41,281 nucleotides of DNA from Prevotella sp. UBA3294 (lineage in GTDB: Bacteria > Bacteroidota > Bacteroidia > Bacteroidales > Bacteroidaceae), in assembly GCA_002361535.1 (NCBI GenBank), contig DETG01000124.1, positions 1 to 41,281 on the forward strand, given 5' to 3'. The position numbers were made by a program, and so were the translations under genes. Of this stretch, positions 1 through 7,252 are shown piece after piece (the first letter of the stretch is position 1; every line of letters begins with the position of its first letter). The notes below the pieces were generated by a model. That model did not search any database. It was not told the origin of the DNA and was given only the letters and a program-made list of their open reading frames with translations.

Positions 1-179
1 TTGCCCATCTGTCCGTCGGGCAGGCCCACGTCCTCACCACTGGCTTGCAGCTGAGAATGTGCGCTCACTGCCGTGAGATAATCCAAATAGGGCGTGGGAG
101 TGTTGTAGATCACGTCTCCCTTACCATGCTTTCCGATTCCCCATCCGTCGAGAATCATCAATAATGCTTTCTTTGCCAT
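1..179 (-). CDS. gpmI: 2,3-bisphosphoglycerate-independent phosphoglycerate mutase, N-terminal part
   Basis: Only the first 59 codons lie in the window; the gene runs off the left edge. The protein begins [16 protein letters not shown] and continues to [15 protein letters not shown]. These are the N-terminal metal-binding DGWG segment and the LPDGQMGN segment that precedes the catalytic Ser of the cofactor-independent enzyme. The family interconverts 3- and 2-phosphoglycerate in cytosolic glycolysis and uses two Mn ions. The start is the ATG at 179, 41 bp downstream of a consensus Bacteroidota promoter. It is divergent from the CE15 esterase gene. The identification rests on a short but highly characteristic segment; the catalytic Ser lies outside the window. 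Confidence 0.9.
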   Translation of the reverse strand, partial: MAKKALLMILDGWGIGKHGKGDVIYNTPTPYLDYLTAVSAHSQLQASGEDVGLPDGQMG

Positions 180-219
180 AATGTATATTTAATTTTTAGT
201 CCTGTTTCTTTCCAAGCTG

Positions 220-250
220 CAAAGGTACGAATAAGTGAGTGAAATACAAA
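220..250 (-). promoter_or_regulatory. Bacteroidota-type promoter of gpmI
   Basis: On the minus strand TTTG (250-247) is followed after exactly 19 nt by TACCTTTG (227-220). This matches the Bacteroidota primary sigma consensus TTTG-N19-21-TAnnTTTG. It lies about 40 bp upstream of the gpmI ATG. Confidence 0.8.
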
Positions 251-417
251 ATAAATAGCATTTATTTTTATTTCCGAGAGTAAGAACCTTCGGTGGAGCC
301 AGTGGTAGTGAAAATGAGTGAAATAAGGAAATGAAAAGGAGATTATTTGAGGAAATGGGGTTCCATTCCCCTTGAAAAACATTATTTTTTGTGATTGCTC
401 TCATTTTCCCTGTCAGA

Positions 418-452
418 TTTGAATGGTATATCAAGAATAATTCGTAACTTAG
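418..452 (+). promoter_or_regulatory. weak candidate promoter of the CE15 gene
   Basis: TAACTTAG at 445-452 matches the TAnnTTTG box at six of eight positions, and the surrounding TTCG...C resembles the context of better promoters in this window. A TTTG at 418-421 is 23 nt upstream, a little too far. The rest of the 180-502 spacer shows nothing else convincing. Confidence 0.3.
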
Positions 453-502
453 CGGTCGATTTTTTTATCAAACGACTATTCATTCATTTAAACAGTATAG
501 AC

Positions 503-1732
503 ATGTGGAGAAGAACTATGGGAGTCGTGGCGGCATGCATGACCATGTTGGCGGCTCAAGCACAGAAGAACATCCCTTTGGTGTATGAAGTGGAGAACAC
601 GGGAAAGAACTTCAAGGCACCGGCTATGCCAGACTTTAACGGGCTGAAGGAATGCCGTTCACTGACGGATCCGTTGGAGTGGTCGAACGGGAAAGGTAGG
701 GTGAAGAAGTTCAAGCAGTGGGAACGCCGAAGGAATGAGATTGCCGCAGAGATCCAGCACTATGGCATCGGACAAAAACCTGCCGTTGACAGGAAACAGG
801 TGGCGGCGCACATGAATGGCGACACCCTGTTTGTCGATGTCACCGTGAATGGGGAAACCTTACACCTCCGATCCACCATCATGTATCCCAAGGAGGGCAA
901 GGCACCCTATGCCTTGATGATCGGCACCAGTATGATGTCATTGCCCCGCCAGCTCTTTACCGGGAAGAATATCGCCATCATGACGTTCCATGAGAAGCAG
1001 GTGAACGACTACGGACAGTTTGGAAAGCACCACGAAAGAGGCGAACATAACTTCGATCGGCTGTATCCTGCCCTCAAGGATAATGGAGCATACAGTGAGT
1101 GGGCATGGGGATTGAGCCGTCTGCTCGACGGTCTGGAAATTGTGGGTGAGGCCCGCACCAAGATCGACATGAAGCATATCGGTGTGACAGGCTGCTCGTA
1201 TGCAGGGAAGATGGCGCTGATGTGCGGTGCCTTTGACGAGCGGATCGCCCTGACGATTGCCCAGGAGCCCGGAGGTGGCGGTGCCGCCGCTTGGCGCGTG
1301 TCGCATACCTTACAGGAAGTGGAGAGCCTGGAGCGCACCGACTACCACTGGTTCAAGGAAAGCATGCGCGATACCTTCTCAGGTGACAGCGTCTATCGGA
1401 TGCCCTATGATCATCATGAATTGTGCGCCATGATTTGTCCGCGAGCCCTGCTGATGCTCGGCAATCCCGATTATAAATGGTTAGCTGATGAGTCGGGATA
1501 TGTGTCGATGAATGCAGCCAAGCGGGTGTGGGAGCAATTCGGTATCGCCGACCGTGTCGGCTATTCCATCGTTGACAAACACGGCCACTGTCAGCTGCCG
1601 GAGTCACAGTTCCCGGAGGTCTCTGCCTTTATCGATCGGTTCCTGTTAGGAAAGGATGTCGATACAAAAAATATCCACGTGGCCCCTATGTTCAAGGATA
1701 AGGTTGACTTAGGACGTTGGATCAACTTCTAA
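503..1732 (+). CDS. secreted CE15 glucuronoyl esterase
   Basis: A 409-aa alpha/beta hydrolase. Residues 1-21 are a Sec signal peptide ending in a LAAQAQ-like cleavage region, so the enzyme is exported. The carbohydrate esterase family 15 signature GCSYAGK sits at 230-236 with nucleophile Ser232. Glu255 in QEPGGGG lies 23 residues later, the same spacing as the catalytic Ser-Glu pair in fungal CE15 enzymes. His362 in HGHCQLP completes the triad. CE15 enzymes cleave the ester between 4-O-methyl-glucuronic acid on xylan and lignin alcohols. I chose the ATG at 503 because it places the signal peptide at the N-terminus; an upstream in-frame ATG at 395 would add 36 non-signal residues. It is followed, 65 bp on, by the transketolase operon and may be co-transcribed. 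Confidence 0.88.
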   Translation: MWRRTMGVVAACMTMLAAQAQKNIPLVYEVENTGKNFKAPAMPDFNGLKECRSLTDPLEWSNGKGRVKKFKQWERRRNEIAAEIQHYGIGQKPAVDRKQVAAHMNGDTLFVDVTVNGETLHLRSTIMYPKEGKAPYALMIGTSMMSLPRQLFTGKNIAIMTFHEKQVNDYGQFGKHHERGEHNFDRLYPALKDNGAYSEWAWGLSRLLDGLEIVGEARTKIDMKHIGVTGCSYAGKMALMCGAFDERIALTIAQEPGGGGAAAWRVSHTLQEVESLERTDYHWFKESMRDTFSGDSVYRMPYDHHELCAMICPRALLMLGNPDYKWLADESGYVSMNAAKRVWEQFGIADRVGYSIVDKHGHCQLPESQFPEVSAFIDRFLLGKDVDTKNIHVAPMFKDKVDLGRWINF

Positions 1733-1760
1733 CTGAATATATAGGTTACATTTCACAGAA

Positions 1761-1801
1761 TCATCGTCTTTCTTGAAAGATCAAATCAAGAAAGACGATG
1801 A
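1761..1801 (+). promoter_or_regulatory. 16-bp perfect hairpin covering the transketolase start codon
   Basis: The arms 1761-1776 and 1786-1801 are perfect reverse complements (core CATCGTCTTTCTTGA / TCAAGAAAGACGATG) around a 9-nt loop. The 3' arm contains the purine-rich ribosome-entry region and the ATG at 1798-1800 of the next gene. There is no U-tract, so it does not look like an ordinary terminator. Translational control or transcript processing is inferred. Confidence 0.7.
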
Positions 1802-2634
1802 ATACAAAAGACTTGTTATTGCTTGCGGAGAAGAACCGTAAGCGTCTGGTGGAAGTGGTATATCGTGCCAAGGCAGGACATATCGGCGGCGACCTGTCGT
1901 GCCTGAACGTGATGACCGCCCTCTATTTTGAGGTGATGAGGAACCTCGACCCCACACAACCCAAGAATCCTTTGCGCGACCGTTTTGTGCTGAGCAAAGG
2001 ACATTGTGTGGAAGCTCTCTACGTAACCCTTGAGGCTAAGGGATTCCTGAAACCCGAAGTGCTGGATACCTTGGGGCAGTTCGGCTCAATTCTTTCAGGA
2101 CATCCCACGATCGAAGTGCCTGGCATTGAGGTGAACTCCGGTGCCTTAGGGCATGGATTGAGCATCGGTACGGGTATGGCGATTGCTGCGAAGATGGACA
2201 AGAACGACTACCGTACGTTTGTGCTGATGGGTGATGGTGAGCAAGGCGAGGGTAGTATCTACGAGGCTGCCATGGCTTGTAACCGCTATCATCTTGACAA
2301 CCTCGTGGCAATTATCGACAGAAACCACCTGCAGATCAGTGGCAACACCGAGGACGTGATGCCCATAGAGAGTATCCATGACCGCTGGACGGCCTTTGGC
2401 TGGGATGTGAAGGAGATGAACGGTGATTGCATGGAAGAGATCGTTTCCACCTTCAACGATATTGACTATACGAACGGGAAGCCCCACCTGATCGTGTCGA
2501 ACACTACCAAAGGAAAAGGGGTGTCGTTCATGGAGGGGATTGCAAAATGGCATCACGGTGTGCTGAACGAGGAGCAGTGCAAAGCGGCTGTTGCAGAGAT
2601 TGAGAAGAGAATTGAGGATTTAAAAACGAGATAG
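1798..2634 (+). CDS. transketolase, N-terminal (thiamine-diphosphate-binding) subunit
   Basis: A 278-aa protein equal to the N-terminal third of transketolase. SKGH (66-69), GHG (118-120) and the ThDP motif GDGEQGEG (145-152) with Asn176 are all present. It needs the partner encoded at 2767 to form an active enzyme. Transketolases transfer a two-carbon glycolaldehyde unit between a ketose and an aldose phosphate. Split subunits next to an FGGY kinase and a fucose-isomerase-like isomerase resemble AptA of the D-apiose pathway, where apulose 4-phosphate is the donor. A general pentose-phosphate role, or another ketose phosphate, remains possible. Its start codon is inside the hairpin at 1761-1801. 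Confidence 0.92.
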   Translation: MNTKDLLLLAEKNRKRLVEVVYRAKAGHIGGDLSCLNVMTALYFEVMRNLDPTQPKNPLRDRFVLSKGHCVEALYVTLEAKGFLKPEVLDTLGQFGSILSGHPTIEVPGIEVNSGALGHGLSIGTGMAIAAKMDKNDYRTFVLMGDGEQGEGSIYEAAMACNRYHLDNLVAIIDRNHLQISGNTEDVMPIESIHDRWTAFGWDVKEMNGDCMEEIVSTFNDIDYTNGKPHLIVSNTTKGKGVSFMEGIAKWHHGVLNEEQCKAAVAEIEKRIEDLKTR

Positions 2635-2635
2635 G

Positions 2636-2766
2636 GAAATCGAAATTTCGAATCATCGAAATATCGATATAACGAAATAGCGAAATAACGATATTTCGAA
2701 ACAACGAAACAACGATTTTGAGAAAACGATTTCGAAACAACGACATAACGATATAACGAAGAAAAA
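2636..2766 (+). repeat. ATAACGA/TCGAAA simple-repeat spacer
   Basis: The 132-bp spacer between the two transketolase subunit genes is almost entirely degenerate copies of short words such as ATAACGA, ACAACGA, CGAAATA and ATATCGA, running up to the tktC start codon. It contains no credible ORF. The same word family, in the same orientation relative to the genes, recurs at 18886-18945 between murE and mraY. Confidence 0.75.
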
Positions 2767-3687
2767 ATGATTGCTTGTAGAAAACAATTTACCGACACGT
2801 TGCTGGAACTGGCACGTGAAGACAAGGATATTATCGCTGTGACCACGGATGCGCGCGGTTCGGTGACCTTAGGCGACTATGCCAATGCGCTGCCCGAACA
2901 GTTTGTGGAATGCGGCATTGCTGAACAGGATGCCGTGGGAATCTCTGCCGGACTGGCTCATTCAGGAAAGAAAGTGTTCTGTTGCGGACCCGCCTGTTTC
3001 TATGTGGCGCGTTCTCTGGAGCAGGTCAAGGTTGACCTCGCCTATAGCGAGAACCCCGTGACGATCCTGGGGGTGAGCGGTGGTGTGGCATACGGTGCCT
3101 TAGGAGCCACTCATCATTCCCTGCACGATATCGCCGTGTTGCGGACATTCCCGGGAATGACCGTATGCCTGCCCTCCGACTGGCGTGTGACGAAGAAACT
3201 GGTGAAATTCTTGGTGAATTACGATAAACCGTGCTATGTGCGTGTGGGACGTGCTGCCGTGCCGGATGTCTATGCAGATGATGACTTCCCATTCGAACCA
3301 GGTAAGGCCATCACCGTTCTTGACGGAACGGATATCACTTTGGTGGCTATCGGTGAGACCGTCTATCATGCCTGGCAGGCAGGCTTGCAGCTCAGGGAAC
3401 GTGGTATCTCTGCCCGTGTGCTCGACCTGTCGTGGATTAAACCTTTCGATGAAGAAGCCATCCGAAAGGCCGCCCGTGAGACAGGACGTATCGTCACCAT
3501 CGAAGAACATAGTAAGTTCGGCGGCTTAGGTGCGATGGTATGCGAGACCCTTTCAGAGAATCCTGTGCCAGTGCGTATCATCGGTATCCCCGACGAGAAT
3601 GTCATCCATGGCACCAATGCCGAGATCTTCCATCATTACGGACTGGATGCTGAAGGCATTGTCAAGGCTGTATTGGAGAGTTGGTAA
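2767..3687 (+). CDS. transketolase, C-terminal (pyrimidine-binding) subunit
   Basis: A 306-aa protein holding the Pyr domain and the C-terminal domain of transketolase. The segment ECGIAEQDAVGISAGLA contains the conserved Glu (53) that activates the thiamine aminopyrimidine. GATHHSLHDIAVLRTFPGM (about 113-131) is the typical active-site His/Asp stretch. It pairs with the subunit encoded at 1798 in a cytosolic alpha2beta2-type enzyme. The arrangement resembles AptB of apiose catabolism. Spacing to the upstream gene is 132 bp of simple repeat and to the kinase 105 bp of a second repeat; all four genes share one strand and are probably one operon. Confidence 0.92.
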   Translation: MIACRKQFTDTLLELAREDKDIIAVTTDARGSVTLGDYANALPEQFVECGIAEQDAVGISAGLAHSGKKVFCCGPACFYVARSLEQVKVDLAYSENPVTILGVSGGVAYGALGATHHSLHDIAVLRTFPGMTVCLPSDWRVTKKLVKFLVNYDKPCYVRVGRAAVPDVYADDDFPFEPGKAITVLDGTDITLVAIGETVYHAWQAGLQLRERGISARVLDLSWIKPFDEEAIRKAARETGRIVTIEEHSKFGGLGAMVCETLSENPVPVRIIGIPDENVIHGTNAEIFHHYGLDAEGIVKAVLESW

Positions 3688-3785
3688 TTCGTCTAATTTG
3701 TCTAATTAGTTGAATAAATATCCATTCGCTAAATTCGTCTCATTAGTAGAGAAAATATCTATTCGTCTAATTAGTAGGAAAAAAG
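3687..3785 (+). repeat. 37-bp imperfect tandem repeat spacer
   Basis: Two 37-bp copies start at 3687 and 3724, and a third partial copy starts at 3761. Each begins ATTCG and contains variants of TCTAATTAGT followed by an A/T-rich stretch ending ATATC. The array fills the space between the transketolase C-subunit and the kinase genes and stops just before the kinase ATG. Confidence 0.8.
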
Positions 3786-3792
3786 TGCTGCT

Positions 3793-5301
3793 ATGAATTA
3801 TATCATTGCGATTGACCAAAGTACCTCCTCGACGAAGGCGATGCTCTTCGATGAGCAGTGCAGGATGTTGGAACGTGCCAACGTGGACCATCATCAATAC
3901 TATCCGCAGACAGGCTGGGTGGAGCACGATGCTGAGGAGATCTATCAGAATATGGTGGAGGCCATCCGGATTCTGTTAGAGGAGAGAGGAGAGAGAAATA
4001 AGGAGGAGAGAGGAGAGAGGAGAGAGGAGAGAACGTACTCTCTCTGCCTCACGAATCAAAGAGAAACGGCGGTCGTGTGGAACCGTCTGACGGGAAAACC
4101 CATTTCCCGTGCCGTCGTATGGCAGGACACCCGTGGCGCAGAGCTTTGCCGACAGCTGCGGGAGGCGGGCAAGACCGGTGTGGTGATGGAGAAGAGCGGA
4201 CTCCTTATCGATCCCAACTTCTCGGCATCGGGCGTGAAATGGTTGCTCGACCATGTAGAGGGTGCACGCGAACAGGCCGAACGCGGCGAATTGCTGATGG
4301 GCACCATCGATACATGGCTCATCTGGAAGCTGACGGGTGGCAAAACCTTCGCTACCGATACCACCAATGCCTCGCGCACCATGCTGTTCAATATCCATAC
4401 CATGCAGTGGGACGACGAGCTGTTGGCACTCTTCGATATCCCCCGGACGATGCTGCCTGAGGTATTGCCATGCGATGCCATCTATGGAGAGACCACCGTT
4501 GAGGGACTTTTCCCTACACCGATAATGATTGCCGGTGTCCTTGGTGACAGTCATGGCGCCTTGGTGGGACAGATGTGCTTCAAAGAAGGGATGGGGAAGG
4601 TGACCTATGGAACGGGCTCCAGTGTGATGGTGAACATCGGTGAGACCCCACTGCCAGCCCCCGAGGGCTTGGTGACGAGCGTGGGCTTCTCTGCCCTCGG
4701 ACATCATTATTATGGATACGAGGGAAACATCTATAGTACGGGCGCTACCCTGAAATGGATTGCCGATCAACTGAAAATGGTGAACCACCCGGCAGAGATG
4801 GAGGCTGAGGCCGTATCCGTGGCAGACAGCGGTGGTGTGTATATCGTCCCTGCCTTCTCGGGGTTAGGGGCTCCGTGGTGGCAGAGCGATGTGAAGGGAG
4901 CGGTCTTCGGACTGACCTTTGCTACCACGAAGGCTCATTTCCTGCGTGCTGCCCTTGAATCGATCGGTTATCAGATCAAGGACCTGATCGATGTGATGAC
5001 ACGCGCCACGGGTGCTGCCCTTCAGGAAATCTGTGCCGATGGCGGTCCTACAAAGAATCGATTCCTCATGCAGTTCCAGGCTGATCTCTTGGATACACCC
5101 GTGGTGTGCACAGAGGTGGAGGATGCCTCGGCCTTGGGTGCCGTCATCATGAACGGCTTTGCAAGGAAGGTGTGGACACGCTTCGAGGATGTAGTACCCT
5201 TACGCAAGGTGACACAGGTGATCCAGCCTCAGGCCCCTGCCTCTACGCAGTCCTGTTACGAGGGATGGTGCCGGGCTGTTGAACAGTTAATTAGAAAATA
5301 A
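3793..5301 (+). CDS. FGGY-family carbohydrate kinase, glycerol-kinase-like with altered substrate pocket
   Basis: A 502-aa cytosolic kinase that aligns end to end with E. coli GlpK: DQSTSSTKA phosphate loop at 8-16, NQRE at 88-91 with Arg90/Glu91, catalytic base Asp252, and GAPWW late in the protein. From memory of GlpK, three glycerol-contacting positions differ: Tyr becomes Asn142, Gln becomes Ser253 and Phe becomes Ser277. I infer a larger ketose or polyol substrate rather than glycerol. D-apulose (ApsK role) would fit the neighbouring transketolase and isomerase. Residues about 63-80 (EERGERNKEERGERREER) are a low-complexity insert, about 9 residues longer than GlpK, encoded by a heptanucleotide repeat. 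An automated pipeline would probably name it glpK. Confidence 0.85.
   Translation: MNYIIAIDQSTSSTKAMLFDEQCRMLERANVDHHQYYPQTGWVEHDAEEIYQNMVEAIRILLEERGERNKEERGERREERTYSLCLTNQRETAVVWNRLTGKPISRAVVWQDTRGAELCRQLREAGKTGVVMEKSGLLIDPNFSASGVKWLLDHVEGAREQAERGELLMGTIDTWLIWKLTGGKTFATDTTNASRTMLFNIHTMQWDDELLALFDIPRTMLPEVLPCDAIYGETTVEGLFPTPIMIAGVLGDSHGALVGQMCFKEGMGKVTYGTGSSVMVNIGETPLPAPEGLVTSVGFSALGHHYYGYEGNIYSTGATLKWIADQLKMVNHPAEMEAEAVSVADSGGVYIVPAFSGLGAPWWQSDVKGAVFGLTFATTKAHFLRAALESIGYQIKDLIDVMTRATGAALQEICADGGPTKNRFLMQFQADLLDTPVVCTEVEDASALGAVIMNGFARKVWTRFEDVVPLRKVTQVIQPQAPASTQSCYEGWCRAVEQLIRK
3979..4030 (+). repeat. intragenic GAGGAGA heptanucleotide repeat
   Basis: Two tandem copies of GAGGAGA (3979-3992) and four more (4003-4030) are separated by a 10-nt interruption, inside the kinase reading frame. 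Gain or loss of one 7-nt unit would shift the frame; a change of three units keeps it. Confidence 0.9.
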
Positions 5302-5318
5302 TCAAAATACAGAACATT

Positions 5319-6740
5319 ATGAGAAACGGAAAAAGTTGCTTTGGAGTAATCATCGGCACACGAGCTTACTTCAACTCAGAATTAGCGAAAGACGTGCGCA
5401 AGCAGTTGTTGAAAACCATCACCGACGAGGGGTACGAGTACGTGATTCTGCCGGAGGATGCCACGCCGACAGGTAGCAGCAGCATCGAGACACGTGAGGA
5501 CGGACTGAAAGTGGCACGTCAGTTCCGGGAGCACCGTGATGAGATCGATGGTATCATCGTGTCGCTGCCGAACTTCGGCTTCGAGATCGGTATCATCAAT
5601 GCCATCAATGATGCAGAGCTGAATGTACCCGTATTGGTGCAGGCTTGTGATGACGAGAACGACAAGGTGGATCTCGACAGTCGCCGCGATGCTTTCTGCG
5701 GCAAGATCTCGGTATGTAATAATCTCTATCAGTATGGCATCCCCTTCACGGATACCACCCTTCACACCTATTCTATATATAGTCCGCTCCTGACAAAGGA
5801 CATCAATAAGTTTGCAGCCATCTGCCGCGTGGTGAACGGTCTCCGTCATTGTCGCATCGGACAGATCGGTACGCGTCCGTTAGGCTTCAACACCTGTCGG
5901 GCCAGTGAGAAACTGCTGCAGCGCAGTGGTATCACCGTGGTGCCCGCTGACCTCTCCGAGATTCTCTTCGCTGCACAGAAGATCTCCGACGATGACCCGA
6001 AGTTCAAGGCGATGTGCGAACGTACATGCAACTATGCCGAGGTGCCCGAGAACTATCGTGAGAAGTTAGGACTACAGGCGAAGTTCAGCGTTGCCGTGGA
6101 GGATTGGATCGCCGCCAACGACGTGCAGGCTGTAGCCATTCAATGTTGGGACTCCTTAGAGCAGAACTACGGCTGTGCTCCCTGTGTTACCATGTCGATG
6201 CTCGGTGATAAACTGATCCCTGCCGCCTGTGAGACGGATATCGCAGGGGCTGTGTCGATGTATGCCCTCACCCTGGCAAGCGGAAAGGCATCGGCATTGC
6301 TCGACTGGAACAATAACTTCGCAGAAGACCGTAACAAATGTGTCTGCACCCACTGCGGTAACTACCCGAAGTCGTTTGTGCAGAATAACCTGAAGTTAGG
6401 GCCTCTCGGCGTGTTGGGACGTACATTAGGCAAGATCAATACCTTCGGAGCTGTCTATGCAAAAGTCACCGCCGGCGACTTCACCTTCTTCCGTATTTCT
6501 ACCGATGACCCGAAGGGATGCATCAAGTCATATCTCGGCAAGGGAACAATCACCGATGACCCCTACGGAATGGATGGTTGCATCGCCGTGACGAAGGTGG
6601 ATAACCTGCAGAAACTGATGAAGTATATCTGCAAGAACGGTTTCGAACACCATGTGGCCATGTGTCGCACCGATGTGGTGGAGATCCTCGATGAGGCGAT
6701 CAACACTTATTTAGGGTGGGAGAACTACACGCACAGCTAA
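5319..6740 (+). CDS. L-fucose/L-arabinose-isomerase-fold sugar isomerase
   Basis: A 473-aa protein, 17 bp after the kinase stop. The C-terminal third, with PAACETDIAGAVSMYAL, SALLDWNNN and a late HHVAMCRTDVVEIL segment, resembles the fucose-isomerase C-terminal domain, which supplies Glu, Asp and His ligands for Mn and interconverts aldoses and ketoses. The N-terminal half has alternating beta/alpha segments of the FucI N1/N2 type. Eleven Cys residues, including CVCTHCGNY, are unusual for the family and could bind metal. Next to an FGGY kinase and split transketolase, the likely role is aldose-to-ketose conversion at the head of the pathway, for example D-apiose to D-apulose (ApsI role). The exact sugar cannot be read from the sequence. 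Confidence 0.75.
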   Translation: MRNGKSCFGVIIGTRAYFNSELAKDVRKQLLKTITDEGYEYVILPEDATPTGSSSIETREDGLKVARQFREHRDEIDGIIVSLPNFGFEIGIINAINDAELNVPVLVQACDDENDKVDLDSRRDAFCGKISVCNNLYQYGIPFTDTTLHTYSIYSPLLTKDINKFAAICRVVNGLRHCRIGQIGTRPLGFNTCRASEKLLQRSGITVVPADLSEILFAAQKISDDDPKFKAMCERTCNYAEVPENYREKLGLQAKFSVAVEDWIAANDVQAVAIQCWDSLEQNYGCAPCVTMSMLGDKLIPAACETDIAGAVSMYALTLASGKASALLDWNNNFAEDRNKCVCTHCGNYPKSFVQNNLKLGPLGVLGRTLGKINTFGAVYAKVTAGDFTFFRISTDDPKGCIKSYLGKGTITDDPYGMDGCIAVTKVDNLQKLMKYICKNGFEHHVAMCRTDVVEILDEAINTYLGWENYTHS

Positions 6741-6760
6741 TCTGTTGAGTCACTTCAGGA

Positions 6761-6811
6761 AAGAAATGTCGCCTTCGGCGAGGTGTTTCTTATATTTTTC
6801 GCCAAAGGCGA
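6761..6811 (+). terminator. probable terminator of the sugar operon, two stacked hairpins
   Basis: AAGAAA (6761-6766) pairs with TTTCTT (6786-6791) and encloses TCGCC-TTC-GGCGA (6769-6781). ATATTTTTC follows. A second small stem TCGCC-AAA-GGCGA occupies 6799-6811. It lies 20 bp after the isomerase stop. Confidence 0.55.
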
Positions 6812-6990
6812 TGTTTCTATTCTCCAATTGTTAATTTTATGAATTATCTTGACGAATTAACTTCGTTTAACGCAAAAAGCGGGCATTTTGGGAACCAACC
6901 ACCCTTTCGGTCGAAAAAACTCAATTCTCGCGAGGTTTGGTAAGTTGTTGATAATGAGTGTGTTGTAAAAATTCGTCATTTTTGACTTGC
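6812..6990. other. gene-free spacer left of the 22-bp arrays
   Basis: No ORF, promoter or RNA gene is recognisable. TTAATTTTATGA...ATCTTGAC at 6831-6853 is nearly repeated at 7367-7391, bracketing the repeat block. The dyad AAAAAT-TCGTC-ATTTTT (6967-6983, centre 6975) sits 23 bp before the first unit of the 22-bp array and may be its outermost member. Confidence 0.5.
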
Positions 6991-6991
6991 G

Positions 6992-7101
6992 AAAACAGCG
7001 TTTTTAGGCTCCAAAAACATAGGTTTTAGGGGTCAAAAACGCCGTTTTTAGGTGGTGAAAACATCGTTTTTGTGAAGTAAAAACAACGTTTTTGCGTGAA
7101 G
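6992..7101. repeat. 22-bp-period array, family 1 (AAAAC-N3-GTTTT dyads)
   Basis: Five consecutive 22-bp units start at 6992, 7014, 7036, 7058 and 7080. Each opens with AAAAC, a 3-nt centre and GTTTT (unit 2 has GGTTTT). Dyad centres fall at 6998, 7020, 7042, 7064 and 7086. Unit 3 extends to a 15-bp inverted repeat AAAAACGCCGTTTTT. The rest of each unit is a variable linker. Confidence 0.9.
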
Positions 7102-7252
7102 AAATGTCATCTACGGGTAGTTCCGAACGGCGTTTACACCTGTTCCGACGGCACCTATCACTCATTCCGACGTCGTCTATAGGGGTAAGGTGACGGCGGA
7201 ACGACCCTTAGATGACGTCGGAAAGGGTGTCGGTAAAGGCTGGAACGAATGC
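7102..7252. repeat. 22-bp-period array, family 2 (TTCC then inverted GGAA)
   Basis: TTCCGA occurs at 7121, 7143 and 7165, exactly 22 bp apart. The reverse-oriented GGAA follows at 7198, 7220 and 7242, again 22 bp apart. GACGGC/GACGTC words follow the same spacing with one 1-bp slip. The two halves therefore face each other and form a large imperfect inverted repeat (arms about 7165-7184 and 7205-7223). Confidence 0.75.

Noticed and set aside
395..502. Upstream start extending the CE15 esterase by 36 residues
   Set aside because: It would hide the signal peptide that begins at 503 and overlaps the predicted promoter region.
2528..2846. Antisense frames across the transketolase spacer
   Set aside because: They translate the ATAACGA simple repeat into Arg/Phe/Ser-rich low-complexity peptides and overlap two solid genes.
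1798..6740. Sulfoquinovose transketolase (sulfo-TK) pathway
   Set aside because: That route also uses split transketolase and an isomerase but needs no FGGY kinase, and no sulfonate enzymes or transporters are nearby.
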